Below, one piece after another: positions 1-8,748 of a DNA stretch of 64,000 nt (position 1 is the first letter of the stretch; each line of letters opens with the position of its first letter). The stretch spans positions 1 to 64,000 of the forward strand of contig JBGAOY010000014.1 in NCBI GenBank assembly GCA_044221555.1, written 5' to 3'. Under the pieces are notes generated by a model. It made no database searches. It worked only from the letters and a program-made list of their open reading frames with translations, and had not been told where the DNA came from. The DNA comes from JAEUJM01 sp044221555 (GTDB lineage Bacteria > Actinomycetota > Acidimicrobiia > Acidimicrobiales > DATDAH01). The position numbers and the translations under genes were made by a program.

Positions 1-2054
1 GCTCGAGCGATCCCAGCGTCGGCTGTGACGCCATCATCACCGTGGCCGGCACGTACACGGTCTACGTGTCCGGGCACCAGGGCACCCGCTTCCTGACATT
101 CGGGGGCACCTCGGGCACCCAGACCCTCGAGGTCGTGGCCGGCGGCTACGACATCTACGGCAACCCCGCCGAGCTGAAGACCACCACCGACGCCTACCTC
201 ACGCTGGACTCGGGCGCCACCATCGGCCAGCACGGGGTGATCCACCTGACCGGCGTGGCCAGCCCCGCGCCGCCGGCCGTCGCCGGCGGCGTGGCCGCGG
301 TGCAGACGTCGGGCCGTGCCGGCCAGACCGTCACCCTGAGCGGGGCCCTGCACGCCGACGGGACCGGCGGGGGGCCGCGGCAGCTCGCCGTGGCCGACTT
401 CGTCAACCAGGGGACGGTCACGATCGGCAGCGGCAACCTCACGTACGCAGGGGGCCTGGAGCGCGGCTTCCACAACCGGGGCGCGTTCACCGTGGCCAGC
501 GGCGCCGCCTTCGGCTCGACCAACAACTACACGCAGTTCATCAACGAGGCGGGCGGGCAGATCACCAACAACGGGAGCTTCCACGCCAGCGGCGGTGTCG
601 TCCCGTCGTTCGTCCAGGGTGACGGCACCGCCACCGGCAACCCGCTGGTATCGGACGGCGTCCAGTACACCGGCGACGGGGCGTCGACCATCCAGAGCCT
701 CAGCGATGTGCACGGGAACATGTCCGCCGGCCAGACCCTGCTCATCAAGTCGGGCGACGTCACCACCGATGCCATCGTCTCGTACTGGTTGCCGGCGCGG
801 GTGGCCGGCACCATCCGCCTGCTCAGCGGCGGCGGAGGCGGCGGCGGGCAGGCCCAGCTCGCCGGGCACCTGACCACGAGCACCGATGCGCTGACCATCG
901 CTCCCACCGGCCACCTGATCACCGACCCCGCCGGTGGCGGCGGGCGCCAGCTCTACATCCTCAACATCGTCAACAAGGGGACGGTGGACATCAACACGAA
1001 CACGACCCAGTGGGGTGGCGGCGGGAACCCGAACCAGGGCTTCCACAACCAGGGCACGCTGACCGTCGCTCCCACCGCCACGCTCCACCAGAACGCGGAC
1101 AACAACCTCGTCAACGAGGCGACGGGAACGATCGTGAACCACGGGCTCATCTCCAACGAGCGTGACAGCACGAACGCCGGCACCTTCACGCTGGCCAGCA
1201 GCGACGCGGCACACCAGGTCGTCTTCTGGGCGGGCACGTTCACCAACACGGGCACGGTGGTCGACGACCCCTCAGGCGGCGGCCTCCGCACCATCCAGGC
1301 GTCGCAGGTCGTCAACCAGGGCACCTTCAAGCTGCGGGCCACCACGGGCAGTGCGTTGGCGGTGAACGGCAACTTCACGCAGGGCCCGACGGGGACGCTG
1401 CGGACCGCAGTGGCCTCCAACACCTCGTTCGGCCGGCTGGCCGCGACGGGCGCCCTCACCCTCGACGGGACGATCCGGGCCGACGCGTCGCCGGCGCCCA
1501 CCGCTGGCCGCGCCTTCGGTGTGCTGACCGGCGCATCACGGGCCGGGGCCTTCTCCACCGAGGTGTGGAACGGCGCCTCCTTCACCCCGCGCTACGAACC
1601 CGCCGGCGTGACCCTGCTGACCGGCCAGGCCAAGCCTGATGGGCGCATCCGCCTCGGCACCTCCGGCTCGTTCGTGGGCAACAACGTTTACAACAGCACG
1701 GGCACCGGCCAGACCCGTTCGGGGTCGGCGGCCCGGGGTCACACCGTCACCTACGACGTGTCGGTCCAGAACGACGCGCCGTTCGGGGATGCGCTGCGCC
1801 TCAAGGGCACGGCGTCGAACGCGAACTTCACGGTGAGCTACCAAGTGGGAGCCACCGACGTCACCGCCCAGGTGGTGGCCGGCACCTACACCACGCCCAA
1901 CCTGGCGCCGGGGGCCACCCAGAAGGTGCGGGTCGTCGTCACCGTCGGCGCCGGCGCACCGTCGGGTTCGAGCCTCAGCGCCACCGTCCTGGCCAAGTCG
2001 GACACCGACGCAGCCCGGCGCGACGCCGTGCGCTTCGTGACCGGCCGCGCCTGA
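1..2054 (+). CDS. large secreted repeat protein, 5' end outside the window
   Basis: The frame is open from the first bases of the window, so the true start lies upstream. The visible part is about 684 codons. The sequence is Gly/Thr/Asn-rich and made of imperfect repeats in which short beta-strand phrases recur, such as VNQGTV, VNKGTV, FHNRGAFTV, FHNQGTLTV and INEAGG/VNEATG. This pattern resembles secreted beta-solenoid proteins, but I do not recognise a specific family. The last 130 residues (from about nt 1660) form a separate beta-sandwich-like module with GHTVTYDVSVQND and LAPGATQKVRVVV phrases, like the DUF11/CARDB class of extracellular domains. No C-terminal membrane anchor, LPXTG motif or SLH motif is visible. 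The gene is followed after 99 bp by a second giant secreted protein on the same strand. The function is unknown; a surface or matrix protein is the likely class. Confidence 0.75.
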   Translation, partial: SSDPSVGCDAIITVAGTYTVYVSGHQGTRFLTFGGTSGTQTLEVVAGGYDIYGNPAELKTTTDAYLTLDSGATIGQHGVIHLTGVASPAPPAVAGGVAAVQTSGRAGQTVTLSGALHADGTGGGPRQLAVADFVNQGTVTIGSGNLTYAGGLERGFHNRGAFTVASGAAFGSTNNYTQFINEAGGQITNNGSFHASGGVVPSFVQGDGTATGNPLVSDGVQYTGDGASTIQSLSDVHGNMSAGQTLLIKSGDVTTDAIVSYWLPARVAGTIRLLSGGGGGGGQAQLAGHLTTSTDALTIAPTGHLITDPAGGGGRQLYILNIVNKGTVDINTNTTQWGGGGNPNQGFHNQGTLTVAPTATLHQNADNNLVNEATGTIVNHGLISNERDSTNAGTFTLASSDAAHQVVFWAGTFTNTGTVVDDPSGGGLRTIQASQVVNQGTFKLRATTGSALAVNGNFTQGPTGTLRTAVASNTSFGRLAATGALTLDGTIRADASPAPTAGRAFGVLTGASRAGAFSTEVWNGASFTPRYEPAGVTLLTGQAKPDGRIRLGTSGSFVGNNVYNSTGTGQTRSGSAARGHTVTYDVSVQNDAPFGDALRLKGTASNANFTVSYQVGATDVTAQVVAGTYTTPNLAPGATQKVRVVVTVGAGAPSGSSLSATVLAKSDTDAARRDAVRFVTGRA

Positions 2055-2153
2055 CGGGGAAGCGCTCCCGCTGGGGTCGCGCCGCGCCAGACGTGACCAT
2101 CGGGTACGTTCCCGTCCCACAGAATCTCCATCGTTTCGAGGGCGGGAGACACG

Positions 2154-5100
2154 ATGACGGGTCAGCGGCTGTTGCGTTGTGTGCTGGTAGTGGCGCTGAC
2201 CGGGGGGGTGCTCGCCGTCGGGCCCGCCGCCACGGGTGCGGGGGCGGCGCCGGCGCGGTCCGCCTCCGACCCCGACGGCCTCGACGGTGGCGGGGCGATT
2301 CCCGACGACCCCCGCGTGGTGCCGCCCGACCTGGCCGACCGTACCGACACCGACGGCGACGGCCTGCGTGACACCGAGGAGACCTCGGGTGCCCGCAACC
2401 CGTGGCCGTCCGGCCTGGTGGGCATGGCCGCGCCCGGCGACCCCACCGACCCCGCCGACCCCGACAGCGACGACGACGGCCTCAGCGATGGGCTCGAGGT
2501 GGGCACCACCGCAGGAAACCGCGCCGGCACCGCCACCGACCCGAACGCGGCCGACACCGATGCCGACGGCGTCACCGACGGGTCCGAGGTGGCCCACGGC
2601 ACCGACCCCCGCAACGCCGACACCGACGCCGACGGGGTGGACGACGGGGCCGAGCAGGCGGCCAACCCCCTGGCCCCCGACACCGACTTCGACGGCCGTA
2701 CCGACGGTGCCGAGGTGGCGGCGGGCTCCGACCCGACGGTCTCCGACCTGACAGGCGCAGAGTCGGCCACGCCCGTCCACTTCGGCGACGTGGCCCCCGG
2801 CGCCTTCTACTACGACCCCGCCTACTGGGCGGTCGGGTCGGACGTGGCCCTGGTCAAGCCCGCCGCCAACTTCGGGCCCACCGTGCCCGTGACGCGCTGG
2901 CAACTCGCCGTGTACCTGCGCCGCTACGCGAAGTACCTCGGCCGCGACGTGTCGTCGGTGCCCCATCCCTTCACCGACCTGACGGGGCTGAGCCGCCAGG
3001 CCCGCAATTCGATCGCGTGGGCGTCGTCGATCGGCGTGCTGCCGGGCACCAGCGCCACCCGCTACAAGCCCACCCGCAACCTCCGGCGCTCCGAGATCGC
3101 GCTGGCGCTGTTCCAGTTCGCCGACTGGTCCGGCCACGACGCCACCGCGTCGCCCGCCGACAACCCCTACACCGACACCGCCGCGCTGTCCGAGGCCATC
3201 CGGGGCGCCATCGGCTGGCTCCACGCCGAGGGGGTCATCCAGGCCACCGGGTTCATCACCAGCCTCACGTCGTTCGCCCCCCGCCAGGGGATGAACCGGG
3301 GCCAGACCATCTCGTTCCTCTACCGCCTCGACCAGGTGATCGGCACGCCCGAGCCGACCGGCGACACCGACGGCGACGGCGTGTCGAACCTCGACGAGAC
3401 CCAGGGCTCGGCCAACGCCTACCCCGTGCCCGCCGACGACGGCGACCCCAACCCGCTCGACCCCGACGGCCAGTGCATCGCGCCCGCGGCCCCCGGCCCC
3501 CTGCCGCCCACCGGCGCGGTGGGCGCCCCCACCGACCCGAACGACCCCGACACCGACGACGACGGCATCAGCGACGGCTTCGAGATCGAGGGCCAGCGCA
3601 TCGACCACGACGCCGGCGACGGCACGGTCGTGGCCGGGCCGCGCACCGACCCCAACGACGCCGACACCGACAACGACTGCCTCACCGACGGCCATGAGGA
3701 CACCGGATGGCACATCGTGCTCGACGAGGACGGCAACGGGTGTGACGGCGGGAGCGGCGGCGGGTGCCCGGACCTCACCCGCTACGACGGCCACAGCGAC
3801 CCGCTCGACGTCGACACCGACGACGACGGCCTGCCCGACCACGAGGAGAACCTGCTCCGCACCGACGCCGAGCGCGGGGACACCGACTCCGACGGCTTGA
3901 CCGACTTCGACGAGTGGAACCAGTGGTACACGGCCCCCACCTCTGTGGACTCCGACCAGGACGCACGGGGCGGTGACCGCACGCTGCCGCCGACCGAGTC
4001 GCTGTTCGACGGCATCGAGCTGCGCGACATCGGCACCTCGCCCACCCTGGCCGACACCGACGGCGACGGCGCCACCGACGGCGACGAGCTGGACTCGCCG
4101 GTGCGCAACCCCCTGCTGGCCGAGCTGCCCGGCTTCGACATGGAGCTGTCCGGGGGGACGTCGATCCGGCTGCGCAAGGAGCGCTCGCAGGAGGAGGGCG
4201 GCGCCCTGACCGTGGGTCTCACCAATTCGACGGAGAGCTCGTCGTCGTCGACCAACACGTCCTCGACCACGCAGCGCGAGACCCATTCGTTCGGCGTGAG
4301 CGTGGGCCTCGCGTGGTCGAAGAGCTTCGTCCCCGACGTCTCGTTGGAGTTCCGCACCGACCACGAGTACGGCACCGACACCACCCGGGAGTTCTCGTCG
4401 GAGGAGTCCCAGACGATCGCGCAGGAGCGGTCGAAGACCGAGGAGACGTCGTGGACGTCGGTGGAGTCGGCCGCGAGTGGCGAGATCAGCCAGGGCATGG
4501 TGTTCCGCAACACGGGCACGTTCACCTATGAGTTGTCGAGCGTCGGCTACAGCCTGCTCTTGCTCAACCCGGACACCCTCGCGTTCGACGTCGTGGGCAC
4601 CATGACGGTGCCACTCGACGGCATCACGCTGGCGCCGGGAGCCAGCACCCAGCCCATCCAGGTGGTCGCCGACGACGTGAACGTCGAGCTCATCGAGGAG
4701 TTCCTGAAGTCGCCGTCGTCGCTGCACTTCTCCACCAGCAACATCGAGTTCCTGGACGACAGCGGGCGCAACCTCGAGTTCGTGCAGGAGCAGACCTTCG
4801 CGCAGACCGCGCAGTTGATGATCGACTTCGGCGAGGTCGGCGCGGAGGGCTACCGCACCGAGGAGTACAACCTCGCCACCAACGTCGACCGGGCGGCCCC
4901 GGGCGAACCCGCCAACGGCCTGCGCTCCTTCCCCGGCATCCGGGTGGGTGCCCGCAACGATGGCGACCCTGCGTACCTCCAGGGGGTCATGGACCAGATC
5001 GGCTATCCGCGGTGCGCCGACGACACGCCGGCCGATGGCTGCTACACCACCGACGCCGACGGTGCCCTCGAGTCGATCGACAACGTGGCCAATCGCGACG

Positions 5101-7568
5101 TCGACGAGGTGGGTTGCCCGAGCCACTGGAGGATCATCACCGAGACCCCGGCGCAGGCGGCCACCGCGAACTTCGACGACATCGTCGTCCATGCTCGCGA
5201 CAACCTGCGGTTCGTCCTCCAGACGGACTGCGACCGTGACGGGCTGACCGACAACGTCGAGTCGACGGTCGGTGCCTGCATCCACGACGACGACTGCGAC
5301 GACGACCACCTCAACGACCTGCAAGAGGTCCAGGGCTGGATCGTGGGCTACCCGACGCAGCCCGGCGACGCCCCCTGCGCGGCCCGGGAGGACGATCCCA
5401 CCCCCTGGCGCGGTGACACTGCCGCGTGCCCGTGGGTGCACTCCAGCCCCGCCCTCGCCGACTCCGACGGTGACGGGGTGACCGACCTCGCGGAGCGCGA
5501 CGGCGCCGGTCGCGCGTTCGAAGGGTTGCCGCTCGACGTACGCACCGACCCGCGCGACCGGGACACGGATGGGGACGGCTACTCGGATTGTCGGGCCTCG
5601 GGGCCGTCGGACCCCTGCGGTGGGGCCGAGCCCGACCCGGCGCCCCTGCACACGTCGGTGCGCCAGGTCGACAGCACGCCCTGCGGTGTCGCGGCTGGGT
5701 GCTGGGCCAACCCCTCCACCAACCTGCGGACCAGCCTGTCGCTCGGCGGGGTGAACTTCGACACCGACCCCCGCAACGACGTGCGGTCGATCTGGGTCGC
5801 CGGGGGCACCTACCCGTCGCCTCCGGGGGGCTTCCGGCTACCCGGCGATGTGGCGATCTACGGCGGGTTCACCGGCGACGAGACGCGGGAGTACGACCGC
5901 GACCCCGACCCGACTGCGGCCGGGGGCACGCGCCTGCTCGACGCCGGCGGTGCAGATGCCGAGGCCGTCGTGGTGATCGGCGCCGACGGCACCACGTTCG
6001 ACGGGTTCCGCGTGCAGGGCGGGGAGACCGGTGGCATCTCGGGCTGGAGCGACGACGTGCACCTGGCCAACCTGCGGGTCGCCGGCAACTTCTTCCCATC
6101 GGCACAGGGAGGGCAGTCGGTCGGCGCCGGCGGCATCACCTGGATCGCCGCGCCCACCGTGCCGGCCCGGGACCTGCGCCTCGACAACGTGACCATCGCC
6201 TCCAACGCCGGGCCGGTGGGGGGCCTGCACCTCGAGAACGTGGACGACGCAGTGATCACCGACTCGGTGATCCGCAACAACCGCTCGGACGAAACGTTCC
6301 GCCCCGGAGACTGCAACACCGAACCGGCGCCGCGGTGCAGCGGCGGCGGCGGAGTGTCGCTGATCGACGGCAGCGCCACGTTCGACCGGAGCACCATCAC
6401 CGACAACAGCGCCCTCGTGGGCGGCGGCGTCGACGTGAGTGGCGCCGACTCGGTGCTCCGGGTGATCTCCAGCGAGGTGACCCAGAACGAGGCGAGGGGC
6501 GACGCCCTGGTGGTCGGTCGGGGCGGCGGCATCCACGCCCGTGAGGCCGATGTGCTGCTCAGCAATTGCCTGGTCGGCGACAACCGCGCCGTGGTCGGCC
6601 CCCGCTGGGGCGAGAACCCCGACGAGGACGGGTTCGGCGGGGGAGTCTTCGCTCATGACGACGCCGACGTGCGCATCATCAACTGCACCGTCGCCGGGAA
6701 CCAGGGCGGCGGCGCGCTGATCGCCGGCGACGAGCACGGCTTCACCACCCCGAGCGCGGTCAACAACCAGTGCGGCGGAACGCACACGAGCCTGCCGTAC
6801 AACTGCGAGCTCATCGAGGGCGCCGAGGCCACCGTGCGCAACTCGGTGTTCTACGGCAACGACATGTTCTGGCAACCCACCTACGTCGGCAGCGTCGACG
6901 GTCAGAACGTGTGCGGCGGTAACTGCGACCTCGACGTGATCAAACCGGTGGCCCGCGGGCTGTTGGGACTCTCCGAGGAGACCTCGCAGCCCGGGCTCCT
7001 CAAGCCCTGCCTCGGCCAACCGGGCCCCGGCACCCAGGGGCCTTGTAGCGCGGTCTGGTTCACCGGCCTGAGCGCCTCGAGCTCGACCGAGTTGCGCAGC
7101 GGTCACGGCCCCGAGACCACCTCGCGGGTGACGACGTTCAACACCATGGTGGGTGCCGGCTCGCGCCACGGTGTGTTCAGCACCTACTGCGCAGGCCTGG
7201 AGTACTTCGGGCGCACCGAGAACCCCACCTACGAGTCGAACCGCGGCCCCATCCTGTGCGGCGAAGGCGACGATCGGACCCTGGAGGTCAACCGCTACGT
7301 CGGCCTGCGGGGCCGGGGCTTCGTGGGGCTGGCCCGGTTCTCGGTGGCGCCGCCGGCGCTGGACAGCTCGCTCGGCGACTTCTACCAGCTGCCGGGCTAC
7401 CAGCCGAGGGCCGGCACGGCCGCGGTCGACCGGGGTGACCAGGACATCGACTGGGACCCGTTCACCCTCGACGTGATCGAGGACCCGCCCGAGTTCGACC
7501 TGGCCGGCAACCCTCGCATCGTCGGGAGTCGCATCGACCTCGGCGCCTACGAACGCCAGCCCCAGTAG
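2154..7568 (+). CDS. 1804-residue chimeric surface protein: SLH motifs, calcium repeats, protective-antigen-like module, beta-helix
   Basis: The ATG follows GGCGGGAGACACG. Residues 1-34 are a Sec signal peptide (basic start, Leu/Val core, Ala-rich end). Residues 63-200 hold DxDxDGxxD calcium repeats of thrombospondin type-3/binary-toxin style. Residues 208-396 contain S-layer-homology motifs (FGDVAPGAFYY..., PFTDLTGLSR..., NPYTDTAALSE...), which usually tether proteins to wall polymers. More calcium repeats follow (about 404-645). Residues 655 to about 1020 resemble anthrax protective antigen: a PLLAELPGFDMEL phrase after the last DTDGDG, a Ser/Thr-rich amphipathic stretch, then FRNTGTFTYELSSVGYSLLLL. 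After another calcium-repeat block (1026-1150) comes a right-handed beta-helix (about 1210-1760). The protein ends in DLAGNPRIVGSRIDLGAYE, a phrase seen at the end of many secreted beta-helix proteins. There is no C-terminal anchor, so the SLH region is the likely tether. The gene and domain order are clear; the toxin-like match is read by eye. Confidence 0.85.
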   Translation: MTGQRLLRCVLVVALTGGVLAVGPAATGAGAAPARSASDPDGLDGGGAIPDDPRVVPPDLADRTDTDGDGLRDTEETSGARNPWPSGLVGMAAPGDPTDPADPDSDDDGLSDGLEVGTTAGNRAGTATDPNAADTDADGVTDGSEVAHGTDPRNADTDADGVDDGAEQAANPLAPDTDFDGRTDGAEVAAGSDPTVSDLTGAESATPVHFGDVAPGAFYYDPAYWAVGSDVALVKPAANFGPTVPVTRWQLAVYLRRYAKYLGRDVSSVPHPFTDLTGLSRQARNSIAWASSIGVLPGTSATRYKPTRNLRRSEIALALFQFADWSGHDATASPADNPYTDTAALSEAIRGAIGWLHAEGVIQATGFITSLTSFAPRQGMNRGQTISFLYRLDQVIGTPEPTGDTDGDGVSNLDETQGSANAYPVPADDGDPNPLDPDGQCIAPAAPGPLPPTGAVGAPTDPNDPDTDDDGISDGFEIEGQRIDHDAGDGTVVAGPRTDPNDADTDNDCLTDGHEDTGWHIVLDEDGNGCDGGSGGGCPDLTRYDGHSDPLDVDTDDDGLPDHEENLLRTDAERGDTDSDGLTDFDEWNQWYTAPTSVDSDQDARGGDRTLPPTESLFDGIELRDIGTSPTLADTDGDGATDGDELDSPVRNPLLAELPGFDMELSGGTSIRLRKERSQEEGGALTVGLTNSTESSSSSTNTSSTTQRETHSFGVSVGLAWSKSFVPDVSLEFRTDHEYGTDTTREFSSEESQTIAQERSKTEETSWTSVESAASGEISQGMVFRNTGTFTYELSSVGYSLLLLNPDTLAFDVVGTMTVPLDGITLAPGASTQPIQVVADDVNVELIEEFLKSPSSLHFSTSNIEFLDDSGRNLEFVQEQTFAQTAQLMIDFGEVGAEGYRTEEYNLATNVDRAAPGEPANGLRSFPGIRVGARNDGDPAYLQGVMDQIGYPRCADDTPADGCYTTDADGALESIDNVANRDVDEVGCPSHWRIITETPAQAATANFDDIVVHARDNLRFVLQTDCDRDGLTDNVESTVGACIHDDDCDDDHLNDLQEVQGWIVGYPTQPGDAPCAAREDDPTPWRGDTAACPWVHSSPALADSDGDGVTDLAERDGAGRAFEGLPLDVRTDPRDRDTDGDGYSDCRASGPSDPCGGAEPDPAPLHTSVRQVDSTPCGVAAGCWANPSTNLRTSLSLGGVNFDTDPRNDVRSIWVAGGTYPSPPGGFRLPGDVAIYGGFTGDETREYDRDPDPTAAGGTRLLDAGGADAEAVVVIGADGTTFDGFRVQGGETGGISGWSDDVHLANLRVAGNFFPSAQGGQSVGAGGITWIAAPTVPARDLRLDNVTIASNAGPVGGLHLENVDDAVITDSVIRNNRSDETFRPGDCNTEPAPRCSGGGGVSLIDGSATFDRSTITDNSALVGGGVDVSGADSVLRVISSEVTQNEARGDALVVGRGGGIHAREADVLLSNCLVGDNRAVVGPRWGENPDEDGFGGGVFAHDDADVRIINCTVAGNQGGGALIAGDEHGFTTPSAVNNQCGGTHTSLPYNCELIEGAEATVRNSVFYGNDMFWQPTYVGSVDGQNVCGGNCDLDVIKPVARGLLGLSEETSQPGLLKPCLGQPGPGTQGPCSAVWFTGLSASSSTELRSGHGPETTSRVTTFNTMVGAGSRHGVFSTYCAGLEYFGRTENPTYESNRGPILCGEGDDRTLEVNRYVGLRGRGFVGLARFSVAPPALDSSLGDFYQLPGYQPRAGTAAVDRGDQDIDWDPFTLDVIEDPPEFDLAGNPRIVGSRIDLGAYERQPQ

Positions 7569-7591
7569 CCGCGACACCGGGCGGAGCGGAC

Positions 7592-7657
7592 GTCGGCCGT
7601 CGCGATCGCCGACCGCGGGGACGGCCGGGCGCCTGCGAGTCGTGCCTCGGGCGCCCG
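7592..7657 (+). terminator. possible terminator hairpins after the surface protein gene
   Basis: Two short inverted repeats lie in the 166-bp gap before sigR: GTCGGC/GCCGAC (7592-7597 and 7608-7613) and CGGGCGCC/GGCGCCCG (7626-7633 and 7650-7657). Neither has a T-tract, so termination is only a possibility. Confidence 0.3.
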
Positions 7658-7722
7658 CCGCCGCGCGCCCACCACGCGGCAACCACCGCCGCAGGGTCGG
7701 GTCGTGGGCGCGCACCGCTGGG

Positions 7723-7728
7723 TAGGGT
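7723..7728 (+). promoter_or_regulatory. -10 box of sigR, leaderless
   Basis: TAGGGT ends 6 nt before the ATG at 7735. With the usual spacing (+1 seven bases after the last base of the box) transcription would begin on the A of the ATG. No ribosome-binding site is present, as expected for a leaderless mRNA. Confidence 0.6.
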
Positions 7729-7734
7729 GACCGC

Positions 7735-8346
7735 ATGGCCGACCAGGCGGACTTCGCCGCGCAGGCGATGCAGTACATGGACTCGCTCTATTCGGGCGCG
7801 ATGCGCATGACCCGCAACCCGGCCGACGCCGAGGATCTGGTGCAGGAGACCTACCTGAAGGCGTACCGCGGCTTCGGTGGGTTCCAGGAGGGCACCAACC
7901 TGAAGGCCTGGCTGTACCGCATCCTCACCAACACCTTCATCAACAACTATCGGGCCAAGAAGCGCCGGCCGGACGAGTCCGACCTCGACGAGGTGGAGGA
8001 GCTGTACCTCTACCGCCGCCTCGGCGGGCTCGAGGCGGCGGAGGCGGGCCGCAGCGCCGAGGACGAGTTGCTCGACCACGTCACCGACATCGAGGTGAAG
8101 GAGGCGCTCGAGTCGCTGCCCGAGCAGTTCCGGGTGGCCGTGCTGCTGGCCGATGTCGAGGGTTTCTCCTACAAGGAGATCGCCGAGATCCTCGACGTGC
8201 CCATCGGCACCGTGATGAGCCGGCTGCACCGGGGAAGAAAGGGCCTGCAGAAGCGGTTGTACGAGTACGCCGTCGAACGGGGCCTCGTGTCGTTGCAGGA
8301 CCCTGCCGTTGCGGACCACCCAGAAGTCGTGGAGCACGCCGGATGA
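7735..8346 (+). CDS. sigR: ECF RNA polymerase sigma factor, SigR/SigH type
   Basis: The protein has 203 residues. Region 2 is at about residues 14-80 (AMRMTRNPADAEDLVQETYLKAYRGF, then LKAWLYRILTNTFIN) and region 4 at about 124-178 (ALESLPEQFRVAVLL...GFSYKEIAEILDVPIGTVMSRLHRGR). This wording and the length match the SigR/SigH branch that controls the thiol-oxidative stress regulon in actinobacteria. It overlaps the next gene by 4 nt (ATGA), and that gene encodes an RsrA-like zinc anti-sigma factor, which supports the assignment strongly. I see no GGGAAT-N18-GTT autoregulatory promoter in the 166 bp upstream; instead there is a TAGGGT box at leaderless distance. Confidence 0.93.
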   Translation: MADQADFAAQAMQYMDSLYSGAMRMTRNPADAEDLVQETYLKAYRGFGGFQEGTNLKAWLYRILTNTFINNYRAKKRRPDESDLDEVEELYLYRRLGGLEAAEAGRSAEDELLDHVTDIEVKEALESLPEQFRVAVLLADVEGFSYKEIAEILDVPIGTVMSRLHRGRKGLQKRLYEYAVERGLVSLQDPAVADHPEVVEHAG

Positions 8347-8600
8347 CCGACAAGCCGCTGAAGCCAGCCTGTGAAGAGGCCTTTCACGAGATCTGGCCGT
8401 ACCTCGACGGCGAGCTCACGGACGACAAGCGGGCCAAGATCAAGGCCCACCTCGACGAGTGCCCGCCCTGCGTCGGCGCCGAGCACTTCGAGGCCGAGCT
8501 CCGTCGGGTGATCTCGCAGAAGTGCCGGGACGAGGTGCCCGAGTCGCTGAAGCTCCGCATCGCCGAGGCCCTGCGCCAGGCCGGCGGCGAACCCGGCTGA
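8343..8600 (+). CDS. rsrA: zinc-binding redox-sensing anti-sigma factor
   Basis: The protein has 85 residues. Key residues are C10, H36, C40, C43 (HLDECPPC, the H-x3-C-x2-C zinc anti-sigma motif) and C61. This spacing reproduces the zinc ligands and the redox-reactive cysteine pair (C11/C44) of Streptomyces RsrA almost exactly, offset by one. In that family oxidation forms a disulfide, releases zinc and frees SigR; mycothiol metabolism genes are typical targets. Translation is coupled to sigR through the ATGA overlap. The protein is cytoplasmic with no membrane segment. Confidence 0.92.
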   Translation: MTDKPLKPACEEAFHEIWPYLDGELTDDKRAKIKAHLDECPPCVGAEHFEAELRRVISQKCRDEVPESLKLRIAEALRQAGGEPG

Positions 8601-8602
8601 CG

Positions 8603-8618
8603 CTGGCCCCCCGGCCAG
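8603..8618 (+). terminator. small hairpin after rsrA
   Basis: CTGGCC/GGCCAG with a 4-base C loop lies 2 nt after the rsrA stop, in the 148-bp gap between convergent genes. There is no T-tract and the stem is only 6 bp. Confidence 0.3.
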
Positions 8619-8748
8619 ACGCCGGTCGCGCGCCATCGTCGGTCGAGCGGCCACTCGTTCGCCACCACGTCGTGCGCGACCAGCCGCGGGCCGGCGTCGC
8701 GGGCTCACCCCGTCGCCGCACACCTGTGGCGCGAGCTGGGTGACGGGC

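Noticed and set aside
1536..5651. A 1371-codon open frame on the minus strand opposite the two surface protein genes
   Set aside because: It is low-complexity Arg/Gly/Val-rich translation produced by GC-rich codons and DxDxDG repeats on the other strand; no domain, no start context.
5838..7778. A 646-codon minus-strand open frame opposite the beta-helix region
   Set aside because: Antisense shadow of a strongly supported gene; no recognisable motif.
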